A stretch of DNA of 64,000 bases. Source: Micrasema longulum. Its lineage: Eukaryota; Arthropoda; Insecta; Trichoptera; Brachycentridae. The notes beneath the pieces were generated by a model. It searched no databases. It was not told where the DNA came from and saw nothing but the letters and a program-made list of their open reading frames with translations. The position numbers and the translations under genes are program-made. The stretch is taken from NCBI GenBank assembly GCA_022494885.1, contig JAGVSM010002915.1, forward strand, positions 124,001-188,000. The letters run 5' to 3'. The number at the start of each line of letters is the position of its first letter. Positions within the stretch are counted from its first letter, which is position 1. This document shows, piece by piece, positions 21,771 to 34,400 of this stretch.

Positions 21771-23443
21771 GATATAATCTATTGTTAATTTATTTTTGCT
21801 TTTCGCTTAATACATGCCTTAATAAATAGATACCTAAATTAGATAGCAATAACAAAACAGCATGGGACCACATTAATTACATGTCATGTTATTCTTAGAT
21901 TAATACTAATCAGGTTTTTAAAATATCTGAAGTACTTAAATAAAGGTTATTGATAATAATATTTTAATTGTAATTTGAAAATATTTATTAACACAGTAGG
22001 TAGTACATACACACACATTCATAGGTGCTAAAAGGGATATAATTTTCAATAAGGTAAACATTATCACAATACATTAATTGTACAATATCTTCTAAACATG
22101 AAATAAATTACAAATTTATAATTCACCCAGGTAACTAATGTTTAATAATACAAATATAGGCACCTATATATATATAATATTTATATCATGTTACTCTTTT
22201 TCATTTATTTTGTTAAAACATATTGTTTCGTAATTTTTTAGATATAATTTTTTAGGGTTTGTGTATTTGCACACTACCCTATTGTAAAATTTACATATTT
22301 TTAACTGTTGTATTTGCTTTTTTAAGATATTTTAGGCAATAATAAAAAATATGTCAGTAACAACTTAATTGAAATAAAGTCACTAATTTCATCACAAAGT
22401 AAATCTAGTAAACTATTAAAGACTTGAAACACATATTCCGTATTGCTCAATCAAAGTGACTAGATACATAATGTTTGAGAGTTTTGTTTAACAATGAAAA
22501 TAAAAAAATTTACTGCTGAAACATAAAAATTATAGGCAACACATTTTCAAAATTATTTTTTACATGATTACAAAACTAAATGACTAGATTTAAGTATTTT
22601 TTACATTCCAGTGTTAGTGAATGATCGGGGCTTGTCACGAAGTACACATAAATATACATAATTTAATTTATTGAATTGGCATTCACTTCATGATGATTTA
22701 TTATAAAAATAAAAACATAGTTATTAGTATCACTATCACCCATCGACGAAAGAAGTGCTCTCCCGAAACAATAGTCGTGTTATTTTAATAGAATGAATGT
22801 GAAACACTAATAACAAAGTTTTTTATTACAATAATATATAATTTCACTTATGGGTTTAATGAGGAAATTATATGTAAAAACACACAACTTGAATAAATAA
22901 CAAATCCAAAGTCTTATTTTAAAGATTATTATTCACCTTATTTGAGATGCTAAGGGACATCTCAGAGCTCTTAAATTATCAATGGTTTAAAGTCAACATA
23001 CCATCTGATCATTGGACTTGATGTTTCTTACTGCTGCAAAATCTTAATGAAAAAAATTTAAAAAGGATAATGAATATATATATATTTTATGTCCTGTATT
23101 GAATATGTACTCACATGCTGTGAAATTCTACCTACTTAGGCAGGTAATCACAAAACCAATATCTTATTAAATGTATGAGTACTCAATTCAAATCAACGAA
23201 GATTATGGAAAAAAGGAAAAGGTCTAACACTAAAGATAATTCAATTATGTAGGCCCATGATTAAAGAAATGTGCAAGTTTTAAGCTAAAAATATAACTGA
23301 TATTAAAATAATTATACAGTCAATATTGTGAATTTATTTGTATAACGTTGTTTCCACCATAAAAAATATATTTTGCCGGTCAATTTCAAGATATTTAACC
23401 ATTAAAATTTAATCACAATTATTAATTAATAACTGCAATATTA
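21771..23443. other. Gene-free, AT-rich
   Basis: Both strands were read; no exon, RNA gene or repeat boundary is supported. It forms part of the spacer downstream of the FAM234-like gene. Confidence 0.45.
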
Positions 23444-23675
23444 ACCTCGTGGTGTAGCAATTAGCACATTTGCCTACCATGCAAGAGGTCTTGGGTTCGA
23501 TTCCCGCCATGGTTGAAGTAAAATATTTATTTAAAAAGGTGTTTTACACTAGAATACATATTTCATAGTCCCTGGACTGGCACCTGAAGCCTAAGACTGA
23601 TCATCTTACCTTCATGTAACAAAAAAGTTCAAGATGCACTGTGGTTGGTGTACTGATGCAGTGCCCAGGGCCGTC
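23444..23675 (+). repeat. tRNA-derived SINE (family D)
   Basis: Head CCTCGTGGTGTAGCAATTAG (A box) and GGGTTCGATTCCCGCCATGG (B box), then a body with TTTCATAGTCCCTGGACTGG, CCTAAGACTGAT and GATGCA. The body is shared with 63108-63320. Confidence 0.75.
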
Positions 23676-24940
23676 TCAAGGGCTTTTCTGCCGCCTAAGC
23701 TTTCTATAAAATGACGTTAGTTAATAAATAATTTTTTAAAAAACATTGTTCTACGTATTTCAGTACTTTCTCTCTACTTTATATTCTTTACTTTACTTTA
23801 TTAAAATATGTTTCCTGGTGTAATGTTTTTTGCTCATTTATCCTAACATAACCTACACATAAAGAACACTGACATAGAAAGGGAATGATGATTATGACAA
23901 TATTATTTGTAATGTAACGTTTGTAAAAAAGATAAAGATTTAGGAGGAAACATTTTTAAAATTGGGTTTTAAATTTGTGTATATAATAAAGCGAGTTGCA
24001 ATATCATATTTATGTAAAACTGACATCAAATTGTTTTAAGTGCGATCTCCAGAATGGGCAGTTCTGCCTACATGGGAAATGAGAAAATACATTTGATTGA
24101 TCGGTTACCCCAAAATGGTGAAAAAGATTATACACAAATCACATCAAGCAATGATGGCATTAGCTAAAATAAATTTTAGACTTTAATATATAATACAAAC
24201 TGTAAATTTTAATACTAAAACCTATTTTATATCAAATAGATAAATCACATAGCAGGTAATTATGTATATAGTAAAATACTATGTTTTTATTTGTAAACAT
24301 TAAAAAAAAAACACTATTAACTCAGTCTTCTCTTCTGCACACTTTGAGAGTAAAATTTGTGCATTCTTTTTATTTTCACAAAAACTTTCTCTTTCATAAC
24401 TAAAGCAATACTTTGACCTAAGAGGGTATTTTCACATGGTGGATTTTGAAATAAATTATTATTGTAAGACCGGTCTCTACATCTTTGAATTTACAGTATC
24501 AAAACTTGCCTTCAGTATTCCTTCCTTATTTATCTATAACATATTTTCAAGTACCTTTACAAGCCATTAAAATGAATACATTTTACAAGCCTTTAAATTT
24601 TTTTTAAGCCTCTGGCTATAATTTCACTGGAGAAAATGATGATTTTTAAAATTAATGTGATTTGATAGGGTGTCAGTGCACTATTAAGAATAATCCATAA
24701 TATTATATTTAAAACTTAAATATTATTTTTTTAAACATATTAAATAAATTAAACTTAACAATAGGAAACATAGACAAACCATTTGATAGTAATATTGTGC
24801 AACATTTAAAACAAAACAAAATAATAACATAATCGCATTTAAAAAAGAAATCATTTCACTTTTTTGAGAAATAATTACCAATTACTCAGATCACACACTT
24901 CACAAACTCAAGAAAAAAATTAGCAATGAGAGGCACAAAT
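23676..24940. other. 3' flank of the FAM234-like gene
   Basis: It lies downstream of the minus-strand stop codon, so part is probably 3' UTR. It is AT-rich and contains no recognised gene. Confidence 0.4.
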
Positions 24941-26869
24941 TTAATGATGAGAGACTGCTTCATAAAGTTTAGGAAGTTCGGCTTCTAGACGAACAACGCG
25001 AACTATGGAACGCAGATTCCAATCAGCGTCACATTTAGTATTGTCACTGGGGAATTCATCGATTACTGCAGATTCAGGACAATGGAAGCTAGTGAGGTAT
25101 GTTATCAACTCTTGAGAGCCATCACCGTCGAGGTCAGAAATCAATAAGGAATTTTCTTGATAACTCAAATCTGGTTGGCATATTATCTCATTATTCTTTT
25201 TGAAACAAATCTGAATCACATCACTCTGACTAGCATTTACTATGTGAATGTCAGTAGCGTTAAAAGTTACCAAAACAACTCTTTCTGTCAAACGATTGAT
25301 AGTCATATTATCAGATTTAATGTCATTTTTAGAGATTTTTGCACTTCTGACAAATCTGAGGGAGTCGTCAAATTTTTCCTTAGGAGTATTTTGATCAATG
25401 ATGTTATTGAAAATGTCATAATTATTATCTGTGTTACGATCATATCTGTTGACATTTTTAGGGTTTATATTCCACTGCCAGAATTTAAGGACAAAACCAG
25501 AAATGTGATGCTTTAACATATTGACACTATTATTGAATACTAAGGTCGCCGGTACCATTCCATATACTCGGGGGGCTATGTACTCCCAAGAAATGTTTTC
25601 TTTTCCTGTCCTTTCATCTATCAACTGCACAGTCACTTTGCAGTTGCCAGGACAGTGTCCCGTATTCTCCACAATGAGCTTTCTTCCATCCACAGAGTAA
25701 ACATTCCTCTGGTTTTCAGTCTCCTTCCTCTGCCCAAATACTTGGTGCTGTTTAGTTACAATCCAGTTATTCCATTTAGTACTAAATGGTTTATTAGTAA
25801 TGCTCTTGTACAAATCTTCAAATTTCTTCACCTTTAGAGATTCGGATAGACTCGTTACATTTTTACAAGTAAAACTTACAATGTGATCCTTATCAACCTG
25901 CAGTTTATTAATAGAAGTACAATCAGTCAACGCTAATGGTTGCCCAATTACACTTCCACGATACCCGGATATAAATATAAGGGAGTTATGGCTTTTGGTA
26001 TCGTCAGAACTACACGGAGCTAACATGTCACTGACTCCGTCTCCGTCAATATCCATTACTATTAAAGGAAAGTCTACAGATTCGAATGGTTTGCTGTTAC
26101 TTTCGTGATTATGTAGATACCAATAAACAGTTCCTGTGGTAGGATTAAAGGCAGCAAAGAGACCATCTTTTCCTATCATGATACAATCCTTCATCCCGTC
26201 ACGGTCCACATCGATTAGAGAGCAATCAACATCAGTGGGAAGTCTCGGTTGTCTAATAAACCAGCCAACTTTTCCACTATTTCCAACAATAAGTATAATG
26301 CCATTATCATTCGAGAGACGCACTCCTTCTGAATGTTCCGGATTAACAACATCCCCACGAAAAAGCATGATTAAGTTCTTATCGTTTCCGACAGCTCCAT
26401 CCACGATGTTTATGGCACCTTTAAGTTCAATATCGTGGTAGGGATTTTCCCAACTAGTTCTTTTGTTCTTGTTAGTAGAAGATATGGAACACTCCCCGAG
26501 TTCGGAACAAGGCAGTACCCATAAGAAAACAATGACGGTAAGGAAACACACCGAGATGGATAAGACAAACAGGAACTTTCTAAGTGGTGACATGCGATCT
26601 TTACTTTTCTCGCTTTGTAATATATTAACACTTTCAATATTATTACCCATATTCCCGACATACCCATTTGGATCTTCGATTTCATCGCCGTTAGAAAAGT
26701 GGTGGTAATTCTTTAATCCGTTTTTCATTGTGTTAACATTAAAATTTTCAGATACTACTATTGGCTTTCTTCCAGAAATCGAGTTATGTATTTCTTCTTC
26801 GGATTCAGAATCTGTAAAGTTTTGACGCAATGGTGAATAAATACCTTGTCCCGTTCCCAAATTAGACAT
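24941..26869 (-). CDS. FAM234-family single-pass membrane protein (FG-GAP repeat)
   Basis: A single uninterrupted frame of 642 codons from ATG (26869) to the stop at 24941; no intron is needed. The layout is that of FAM234 (ITFG3/KIAA1467) proteins: a polar, acidic cytoplasmic N-terminus with SESEEE (about 21-26), one transmembrane helix at about residues 99-120 (FVLSISVCFLTVIVFLWVLP) preceded by basic residues (type II topology), and a long extracellular region. That region has three calcium-loop-like FG-GAP motifs: DVDRDGMKD (about 216), DIDGDGVSD (about 273) and DLDGDGSQE near the C-terminus. Paired cysteines and many N-x-S/T sites fit an extracellular location. The molecular function of the family is poorly known. 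The start is the first ATG after an AT-rich leader. I cannot separate the FAM234A and FAM234B groups. Confidence 0.88.
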   Translation of the reverse strand: MSNLGTGQGIYSPLRQNFTDSESEEEIHNSISGRKPIVVSENFNVNTMKNGLKNYHHFSNGDEIEDPNGYVGNMGNNIESVNILQSEKSKDRMSPLRKFLFVLSISVCFLTVIVFLWVLPCSELGECSISSTNKNKRTSWENPYHDIELKGAINIVDGAVGNDKNLIMLFRGDVVNPEHSEGVRLSNDNGIILIVGNSGKVGWFIRQPRLPTDVDCSLIDVDRDGMKDCIMIGKDGLFAAFNPTTGTVYWYLHNHESNSKPFESVDFPLIVMDIDGDGVSDMLAPCSSDDTKSHNSLIFISGYRGSVIGQPLALTDCTSINKLQVDKDHIVSFTCKNVTSLSESLKVKKFEDLYKSITNKPFSTKWNNWIVTKQHQVFGQRKETENQRNVYSVDGRKLIVENTGHCPGNCKVTVQLIDERTGKENISWEYIAPRVYGMVPATLVFNNSVNMLKHHISGFVLKFWQWNINPKNVNRYDRNTDNNYDIFNNIIDQNTPKEKFDDSLRFVRSAKISKNDIKSDNMTINRLTERVVLVTFNATDIHIVNASQSDVIQICFKKNNEIICQPDLSYQENSLLISDLDGDGSQELITYLTSFHCPESAVIDEFPSDNTKCDADWNLRSIVRVVRLEAELPKLYEAVSHH

Positions 26870-27749
26870 ACTTGTTATTTATTAAAATGTAAAAAATCGA
26901 TACTTTCATCAAGCCTAACAAAGACAAGATATGAATTCATGTATAAATTTAAAGGGAAACTACCGATTTCACAAACAAGTAAAAAGTGTCAGTCCAGCAT
27001 TTTGATCATATAATTATATAACGGTTCACTTTCCGGGAGAACCAGGGGACAACTTTATTTTCCTCTTCGGCAATTATTATTTCAGATATTTGAAATTGAA
27101 ACATTTGACGCTTGACAGTCACTGGTCACTGATCTGACCAGAGATAATGTAGAACCACTTAGAACTATAACTAGTGATCTACCACGATTTGACTTATGTG
27201 AAACAAAAAATGTTTATGGTATAATTTAAGTGCTGGCAGTAGAGCATTGTATTTAATGGTTATGTATCTGACTACGTCTTAATTTCAGATGTAGGCAGAC
27301 GGTAGATCAGCGGAAGTGTGGTGGAGGCCTGTTCCGAATTTACACTTCACGTTTATGTAAAATATAAATCATTTATATGCTATCGGTGATTTCGCATATT
27401 TTTTACATCTTTTTAGGGACCCAACTACTATTGACCATTTTTACACTCTGTGGTGTAGTGGTTAGCGCTTTTTTGACTACTTTTTACGTTTGACACAAAC
27501 TTATTTCAGTAAATATTTTTTGTTAATGTTTTTGTCCCAAAATTCAATAAGGTATTAACCATAGTTAGACTGGCAATTATACAATACAAAATATAATCAT
27601 GTTTACATGTACGTACTCTTAACCTGTATTTATATGCATCTGTTTTTTTTAAATACATAATATATTGTTTGGTAAACGAATATAAAAAAATAATAATCTT
27701 TAAGAATATAATATCTTGGGCAGCAAAATTAAATGCTATAGAGCATAAA
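26870..27749. promoter_or_regulatory. 5' flank of the FAM234-like gene
   Basis: About 0.9 kb upstream of the minus-strand start. No TATA box was clear. A truncated tRNA-like SINE head (CTGTGGTGTAGTGGTTAGCG, 27449-27480) is present. Confidence 0.3.
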
Positions 27750-27917
27750 ATCCCAGATAGCAATTTAAACTTGCCTCAAGCTTGTATCAAGTTTGAAGTA
27801 TCAAGAGTTCAAGCTTGACCCAAGTTTAAGATAGCAACTCTGTAAACTTGAGGCAAGTTTAAAGCAAACTTCCTAGTTACCATCCAACAAACGTGCATGA
27901 TGTTTGGATTAATTTAG

Positions 27918-28055
27918 CAAAAAAAAAAGAAAAAACAAAAAATACAACAAAAAAACAAAAACAAGAGAAAAAAAAACAAAAAAAAAAACAAAAAAAACAA
28001 CAAAAAACAACAAAAAAAACGAAACAAAAAAACAAACCAAAAAAACAAAAAACAC
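27918..28055 (+). repeat. A-rich low-complexity tract
   Basis: Nearly pure A runs broken by single C or G (A5-8 C units). The apparent Lys-rich frame over it is not a gene. Confidence 0.9.
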
Positions 28056-29027
28056 GAAGCTTCTTAAAAATATTAATATTAAATAAAATATCTTGTTATT
28101 ATTACTCAGTATATTTATTTTGAATAAATAATAAAATTACGGGCTATTTTTGCCAAGAAAGTCAGATGATGTGATGTCAAATAATACATGTCAATTGACT
28201 GGAGATCAGAGTCCGGTGCATTCTTTTGTCTCTCAACTCTGAAAAAAAAAAAAACTGTTTTATGACTTACTAGCTTTTCGACTAGCGGGATTTTTCATGG
28301 TAAAAAGTATCCGATATTCAAATCAAAATTTGTTGCAACAGAGGGAAAACATTTTGGGAAGGAATATGGAAGTCTAGGTATTTACTGGGCTAATGTACTG
28401 TCATTGGCTGGTTGAAGTGGCCACTTTACAAACTGTGTAACATTAAGCGTTCTGCCTATGTTTAAACATCTTCATTTCCTCAACTCTTCCATCTGTTAAC
28501 TTTTGTGAAGTATAAGAGCCTCTGGGGTTAAAGTATTGGTTTATTATATCGGTATATTATTAACAGCCTTTTCTGTAAATAAAACATAATTCAATCAATT
28601 CAGTTCAATAATAGTATAATATTTGTGATATTTAATAATTAATCAGTTTAAACTATTGTAAGCATCATGCAGTGGATGAGATATTAATATCATACTTACT
28701 TTTAAAGAGCTCTTGACAAGACGGTTTTGTCGAGTGACAGTGCAACAAAAACTCATTTTTAATGTTTTTTCCTCAGTGGCATATCAATAGTTCATCCTTT
28801 AAACTGAGTATTAACACTTCGACAATATTAAACGTTTTAAAATCGCCGGAAAAACGTCCAATGATAAATGCGTAATTAAAGAACTGCGCATTATAAATGA
28901 TATGAAACCCACGGACAAAAACGGTGAAATATATCATATTTTTCTATGACTTTGATAGGATTGCCAATCTGAATGTTGTTTGGAATTTACCACTTTTTGG
29001 ATATTTGTCATGCACTAATTTAATTTG

Positions 29028-29193
29028 GCGGCCTTCGTGTTGTAGTGGTTAAGACATTTGGCTCACACATGAAAGGTTCTGGGTTCGATTCCTGGTGAGA
29101 ACACAAAAATTAAATGTGATTTTTCTTAAGGCTGGGTGTATCGTGCTGTAATTCACCACTGTAATTGGGCTTCATGGCCTGTTGTGGTGCTAA
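29028..29193 (+). repeat. SINE family A, most complete copy
   Basis: Head GGCGGCCTTCGTGTTGTAGT (A box) and GGGTTCGATTCCTGGTGAG (B box), body AAATGTGATTTTTCTTAAG, then GTAATTCACCACTGTAATTG and the end GCCTGTTGTGGTGC. Confidence 0.8.
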
Positions 29194-29510
29194 AAAAGAA
29201 TCGGTCTGGTAGAAAAGTCCTGGGATTAAATATAATAGTTTAAATGAAGAAAAAAACAATAAAAGGAATTCTCTCCATATTTTTATGTATATGGCATTGT
29301 GTTGATCATCACTATATGACTTTCGGATTCTGAAATACCATTCTTGACATGGCAAGATTCCAGCAAGTTTTGTCAAAACTTGTCTCTTCAAATTTGACAT
29401 AACAATATTCTAGCAACTTTTGATGAAAAATTTGTCGCGTCAAATTTTCCTTTTCAACCTTTCATCAATCTTAAATCAAGTTTGTACCAAGTTTCACTGC
29501 TATCTGGGAT

Positions 29511-30573
29511 ATGAGTTGACATTCATATTGAATTATAACATCCAAGATTATTTCTTTGCATGAAAGTCTAGGCATTTACAGAGCTTTTGAATTATTATAA
29601 GCTTGTGCAAGAAATTAGTTTACACATTTTCTTCTTTGCCATATTTTATTTATACACCTGTAACATCATGACATAAAAAGTTAAATCTTTCAATACAGAG
29701 AAAACAGTTGATAATTTTTTGTGGCTCTCTTGTTTTTGTTAATGTATTAAGACAATTTTAAAACAGTCCAGACGATAATTGGTATTTTCTTTGAAATCCG
29801 TAATTTTTTTTTAATTTCCCTCTCGGACACTTTGTTCTGAGCCATAGACAATATTTGCAATATACTACACAACTCAATCTTATGGTATAAATGTGTTACA
29901 TACGGATATAAATATCTACTATACAATGTGTATACATCATGTATACACACTAATAAACAATCAAATCTACTAACACCTCATTGGCTGATACACAACACTA
30001 AGTCTGTCTACAGTGTTAAATTTTCGATACTGTTTATGTTTTTACTATTTTTAAAGTAAATTTCCATTTTTTTTACTAAATGCATGCTATACGGGCACAG
30101 ATATCATAACTGGCATCCTGAGAAGGGGGGAAGGATTCTCAAAGATCTGGTACTACCCCCACACCCAGGATCAATACCCTAAAGGAAGGAAAACATTTAG
30201 TCATTAGGAGTGGTTATTTCATTTTTCAAATCATAAATAATCTGTTGCTACTCTCCCCCCAGATGCCGCCCATATATTTTCTGTATAACAAAAAAAAATC
30301 AATACTGAAAAACATCAGCCATTTCGATACATCAATTTTTTTTTCTGATCAAACATCGATGTTTTCAAAACATCAATGTATCGTATACAAATCCTTCAAT
30401 TCTGCTGATTTTGAATTTCTTGAAGTATAGGCTATTTTTATGACAAAACAGCCACACCTTTCCTTTGCACTGCTCACCACGATTTTCGAACTATTTATTT
30501 ATAACAGTATTTGAGTTTGTCAAAATGTTTGTAGACAAAAGACTGGATTTCACCCCCTCGAGAGTCATTGAGG
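29511..30573. other. Gene-free stretch
   Basis: No exon or RNA gene recognised. A short trace of the TTAA MITE family (AAGTCTAGGCATTTACAG, near 29564) lies at the left edge. Confidence 0.4.
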
Positions 30574-30577
30574 TTAA

Positions 30578-30860
30578 CAAATTACAACAAGGATGGAGAA
30601 TGCCTTAAATGAGGGAATATGGAAATCTAGGCATTTACAGGAATTATGACCTGTCATTGGCTTCAAATCAACAAATGAAAAAATTAAAGAAATTTGGATG
30701 TTTAAACATAGGCAAAATGGTGAATTCACAGAGGTGAATGGTGAAGGCACAGTGTGTAAAGTGGCCACTTAAACCAGCCAATGACAGGTCATAAGCCCTG
30801 TAAATGCCTAGACTTCCATATTCCCTTCTTTAAGGTATTCTCCATCCCTGTTGTAATTTG
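30578..30860. mobile_element. TTAA-flanked MITE, 283 bp (piggyBac-type target site)
   Basis: TTAA flanks both ends (30574-30577, 30861-30864). Inverted arms start CAAATTACAACAAGGATGGA and continue through GGGAATATGGAAATCTAGG and CATTTACAGG; the right arm mirrors them. Partial copies of the same family are at 21087-21240, 28352-28500, 32062-32125 and 36273-36350. TTAA duplication is the hallmark of piggyBac transposition. Confidence 0.8.
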
Positions 30861-30864
30861 TTAA

Positions 30865-31446
30865 TATGTAAGTTTTTATAGTAGCGCGGTAAAATCGTGG
30901 CTACACTCACGAAAACAAAAAATCAGGCTGGCATTGTGAAACTGTTTCTTAAACAATAGCGTGGCTTGTCAAAAGTAGCAGTTTAATTAATTTGAAACTG
31001 TTTCACGTAACGAATCTATCAAAATATACCGATTTATTTTGAATTTAGCTTGAAGGAGGTTGGCAATGCTGACATACACAACGAAAAACGAAAACAAAAA
31101 TGTCAAATTGACAGGAGTACCAGGAGTAGTGAGTAGCGAGGGATTGGAGAAATATATTTACTATATACTGTTTACTGTGCTTTCCAACATAAATATTACA
31201 GTAATTTTTAGTTTGTTGATTTCTTAAATATGTGCCTATGAATAAAAATACTTCATCATTATTTTGAAAATATAACGCTTTTGGCCTTGTAGACTCCAGT
31301 TCTTTTGCAATTTAGGCTTATTGACAATATTGACATGTAATTTGAAACATGGTGCTCTGTGAACTAATAAATAAGCTGTTAGGGTATTAATTAGCTTCAT
31401 AAACATTATGCATTTATTGTAATAAATTGCACGGATCCAATTCAAC
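30865..31446. promoter_or_regulatory. 5' flank of MOSMO
   Basis: The 0.58 kb between the TTAA MITE and the MOSMO start codon. It contains CCAGGAGTAGTGAGTAG near 31112 and an AT-rich remainder; no sharp core promoter motif was identified. Confidence 0.3.
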
Positions 31447-34400
31447 ATGGATAAACTTACTTTGATTTCTGGAACATTATTTATCTTCGCAGATGTCTTT
31501 GCTATTGTAAGCTTAGCAATGCCTGATTGGATCGTGACTGATGTTGGTGGTAAGTTATCTCGTTACAATAATTCAAGCCAATAATAATCTAATCTCAAAT
31601 TACTCTAGTTAGTCAGGTGGTTCAGGTGTCACTTTGTGAAACGTTAAAAATATTAAGAAATATGTTTCAAATTTAACAAGTTAGTAGTTACATTTGTTAT
31701 TTAAATGTTATACTAATGTAATATTCACTATATTCCTAAAATATGTATTTTATGGAGTATAATTATAGTAATAAAGAAAAAATGTTTATAAAAATGGTTT
31801 TTATTTGCCATAATAAGAAATAACTATTACTTTGTAATTAACAAATGCGAATCAAGTTGTGGTAAAGCGGGTTTCGAACCTTGGATCCCTGATCTGAAGT
31901 CCTCGGGACCATAATCCGACTATTTATAAACCATTATGATGGTTAATTCAATTTCTAGATAGAAGCTAGATTGCAATTTGGAACTGTAGTCCCTATTTAC
32001 AATTAAACAATTTAATAAAATTATATTTTATCAAGATATAGAAATATCTCAGTAGAATTTTTTTTTTGTAGAAAGCAATATGGAAGTCTAGTTAAATGTA
32101 GTTTTTGTCAATTGAGATTTGGACATTTTCCAAATTCTAGAGCTAGATGATTACACTTTATATTGCAACATCTATCTGTCGCGCGTTGTATTGATGGAAG
32201 TTACAATTAAAAGTACATACATAGCAAATACAAGTGTGATACATGTTGTTGACAATTTGTATGTGAAGTTTCAATCTATGGTGTAATATGAATAGAGAGA
32301 ATCTAAGTATATGTATTTTTAATATGCGTTACATTGGTACATCAAATTAAATCATATGTTTTGTTTATAGGAGATACACGACTTGGTCTAATGTGGACCT
32401 GCATGACATTGTACAATCGGCCGCAAGTGTGTTTCACGCCAGATCTTCAACCTGAGTGGCTCTTGGCTCTAATTTGTATATTTGTTGGTTGCATCTGTAT
32501 CACCACTACCATAATTCTCTTAGCTTCCAGTCACTGGGATAGGAATGTGGTACCGTATGCTCGCTGGGTTGGGTTTACTGCAAGTATGTCTTCCTATGTA
32601 CATTTATTTATTTTAGACCGCATAAATATTAAAAAGATTTAGGTTTTTATATCCTGGACGACCACTGCTGACAGTTTATGTCGGGGCTACTGGAGCTTAG
32701 AAGCCCGGAGGCTGTCTGTAGAATGATAACAATGAAACACTACTCATGTTTCTATATTTACCTTATGTGAAAATAATAAATGTGTATAATACAAACTAGT
32801 ATGTACTAGGGGAGAACCGTGTATAGAAGCGATTATGCGCAGCTTACCATTATATTTGACTTACCATAAAAATGTTTTATTGTAACTTTATTTACAGAAA
32901 AACCAATAAATAATTACCATTTATTTTAAATCATTTCCACCGTTTGTATTTTTATCCTAATATAAATATAAATTTTAATAAAGCGCGCCTAGCGCCTGCG
33001 GTGAGCCAAGAAACTAGTCAATTATTCCAGCTTATTTTTTCATACAAATAAGTATACTATATTTTGAATGTCTTAACCCCAGTGCGGGTTTTTTCTCCTA
33101 GATTAAACTTGCAGATTACACAAATTATTTGAAGATTCTTTATTTGGAAAACAGTATTTCAAACATTGTTTCTTAAGGACTATTTTTCTTTGAGATAGTA
33201 CTTTTGACATAAGACCATAATTACTTTCATGCGTCATATTGCAGGACATATGGCGCTCCACGCGGCCGTTTTTAGCACTATTAATTACTAGAACAATTCA
33301 GCCAGTTGATATTTCAATTGAATACCTTATATCTACTGAATGATATTTTTTATTTATTTTTTAATGAATTATACATTAAAGTAATGGATAATGTATCTTT
33401 ATAATATCACTGAGTTGATTTCATGGATGAGAGTTGTTGTATCACACAGAACCACAGAAAAATATCAATTTAAAGTATATATTACTTACATTATATTATG
33501 TATCTCCTATATAGGTACAAATATATGATATTTTTTTATAGCTTACCTGTAAATAAAGTCACCATTCGCCACTGGTATGTACTACACTTCTCACGTATAT
33601 ACTAATACACAATAGTCCCGTTTAACTAAATTTGATGGGACCGATGAGGTTTCGATGAAATGAAAATTCAGTTAAATTGGAAAATATGTGCATAGCGAAA
33701 ATGTGTGGCATATAATTAATAAAAATATGAAATTTCTAAAAACACATAAAAACATTCCTGCATGATGGAATATAAAACTAAATCGATCTTTATTGAATTA
33801 TTTATTATTTCACACTTAACTACCATCATCTAAAAATATTACATCTCCACTACGTATGGGTCAATTTGGACCATATTTTTGAATGTAGTTTATTGAGTGT
33901 GTATAGTAGAAATATTAATGAAAAACCTTACTCATTTAAAACATTGTTTATAAAAGGAAAGTACACTAATAAAATTCAATAAAGTATATATGTAATAAAA
34001 TTGAAAAATACTATGAACAACAAATCTGACATAGTCATACCATATTGCTGATTAAATTTAATAATTTAAATTTTTCTTATATTCTAAAATAAAAATAGTT
34101 ATTGAACAGAAAAACAGTAATCGTTAAAAACAATATATAAAAACAAAATAACTGATAATCATCTATTTAGGCATTATATTTGTGTAAAAAATCACTCTTA
34201 TCGGCACATTTTATCAATACTTTTGAATGGGTTTTACAAACATTCATGTTTAGATTCATTGTCATTATATTCATCGTCACTTTTTTATTTAGCAAACCAC
34301 TGATTCATTTGTTCACTTTGATCAGTTTCCATTTTCACCATGCAAAACCTCAGAAAAAGAATATATATTATATTATATCGGTCAAAATTACTGACACTTC

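Larger units (their letters stand above)
27750..29510. mobile_element. TIR element with ATCCCAGATAGC ends, about 1.76 kb
   Basis: The left end ATCCCAGATAGCAA and right end GCTATCTGGGAT are perfect 12-bp inverted ends. Both subterminal regions are crowded with CAAGTTT/AAACTTG words in both orientations (27765-27870 and 29345-29495), typical transposase-binding arrays. The interior holds an A-rich tract (27918-28055), a piece of the TTAA MITE family (28352-28500) and a SINE (29028-29193), with no transposase frame. No convincing target-site duplication was found, so the superfamily is open. Confidence 0.6.

Noticed and set aside
27893..28123. Lys-rich plus-strand open frame
   Set aside because: It is the translation of an A-rich low-complexity tract; no protein signal.
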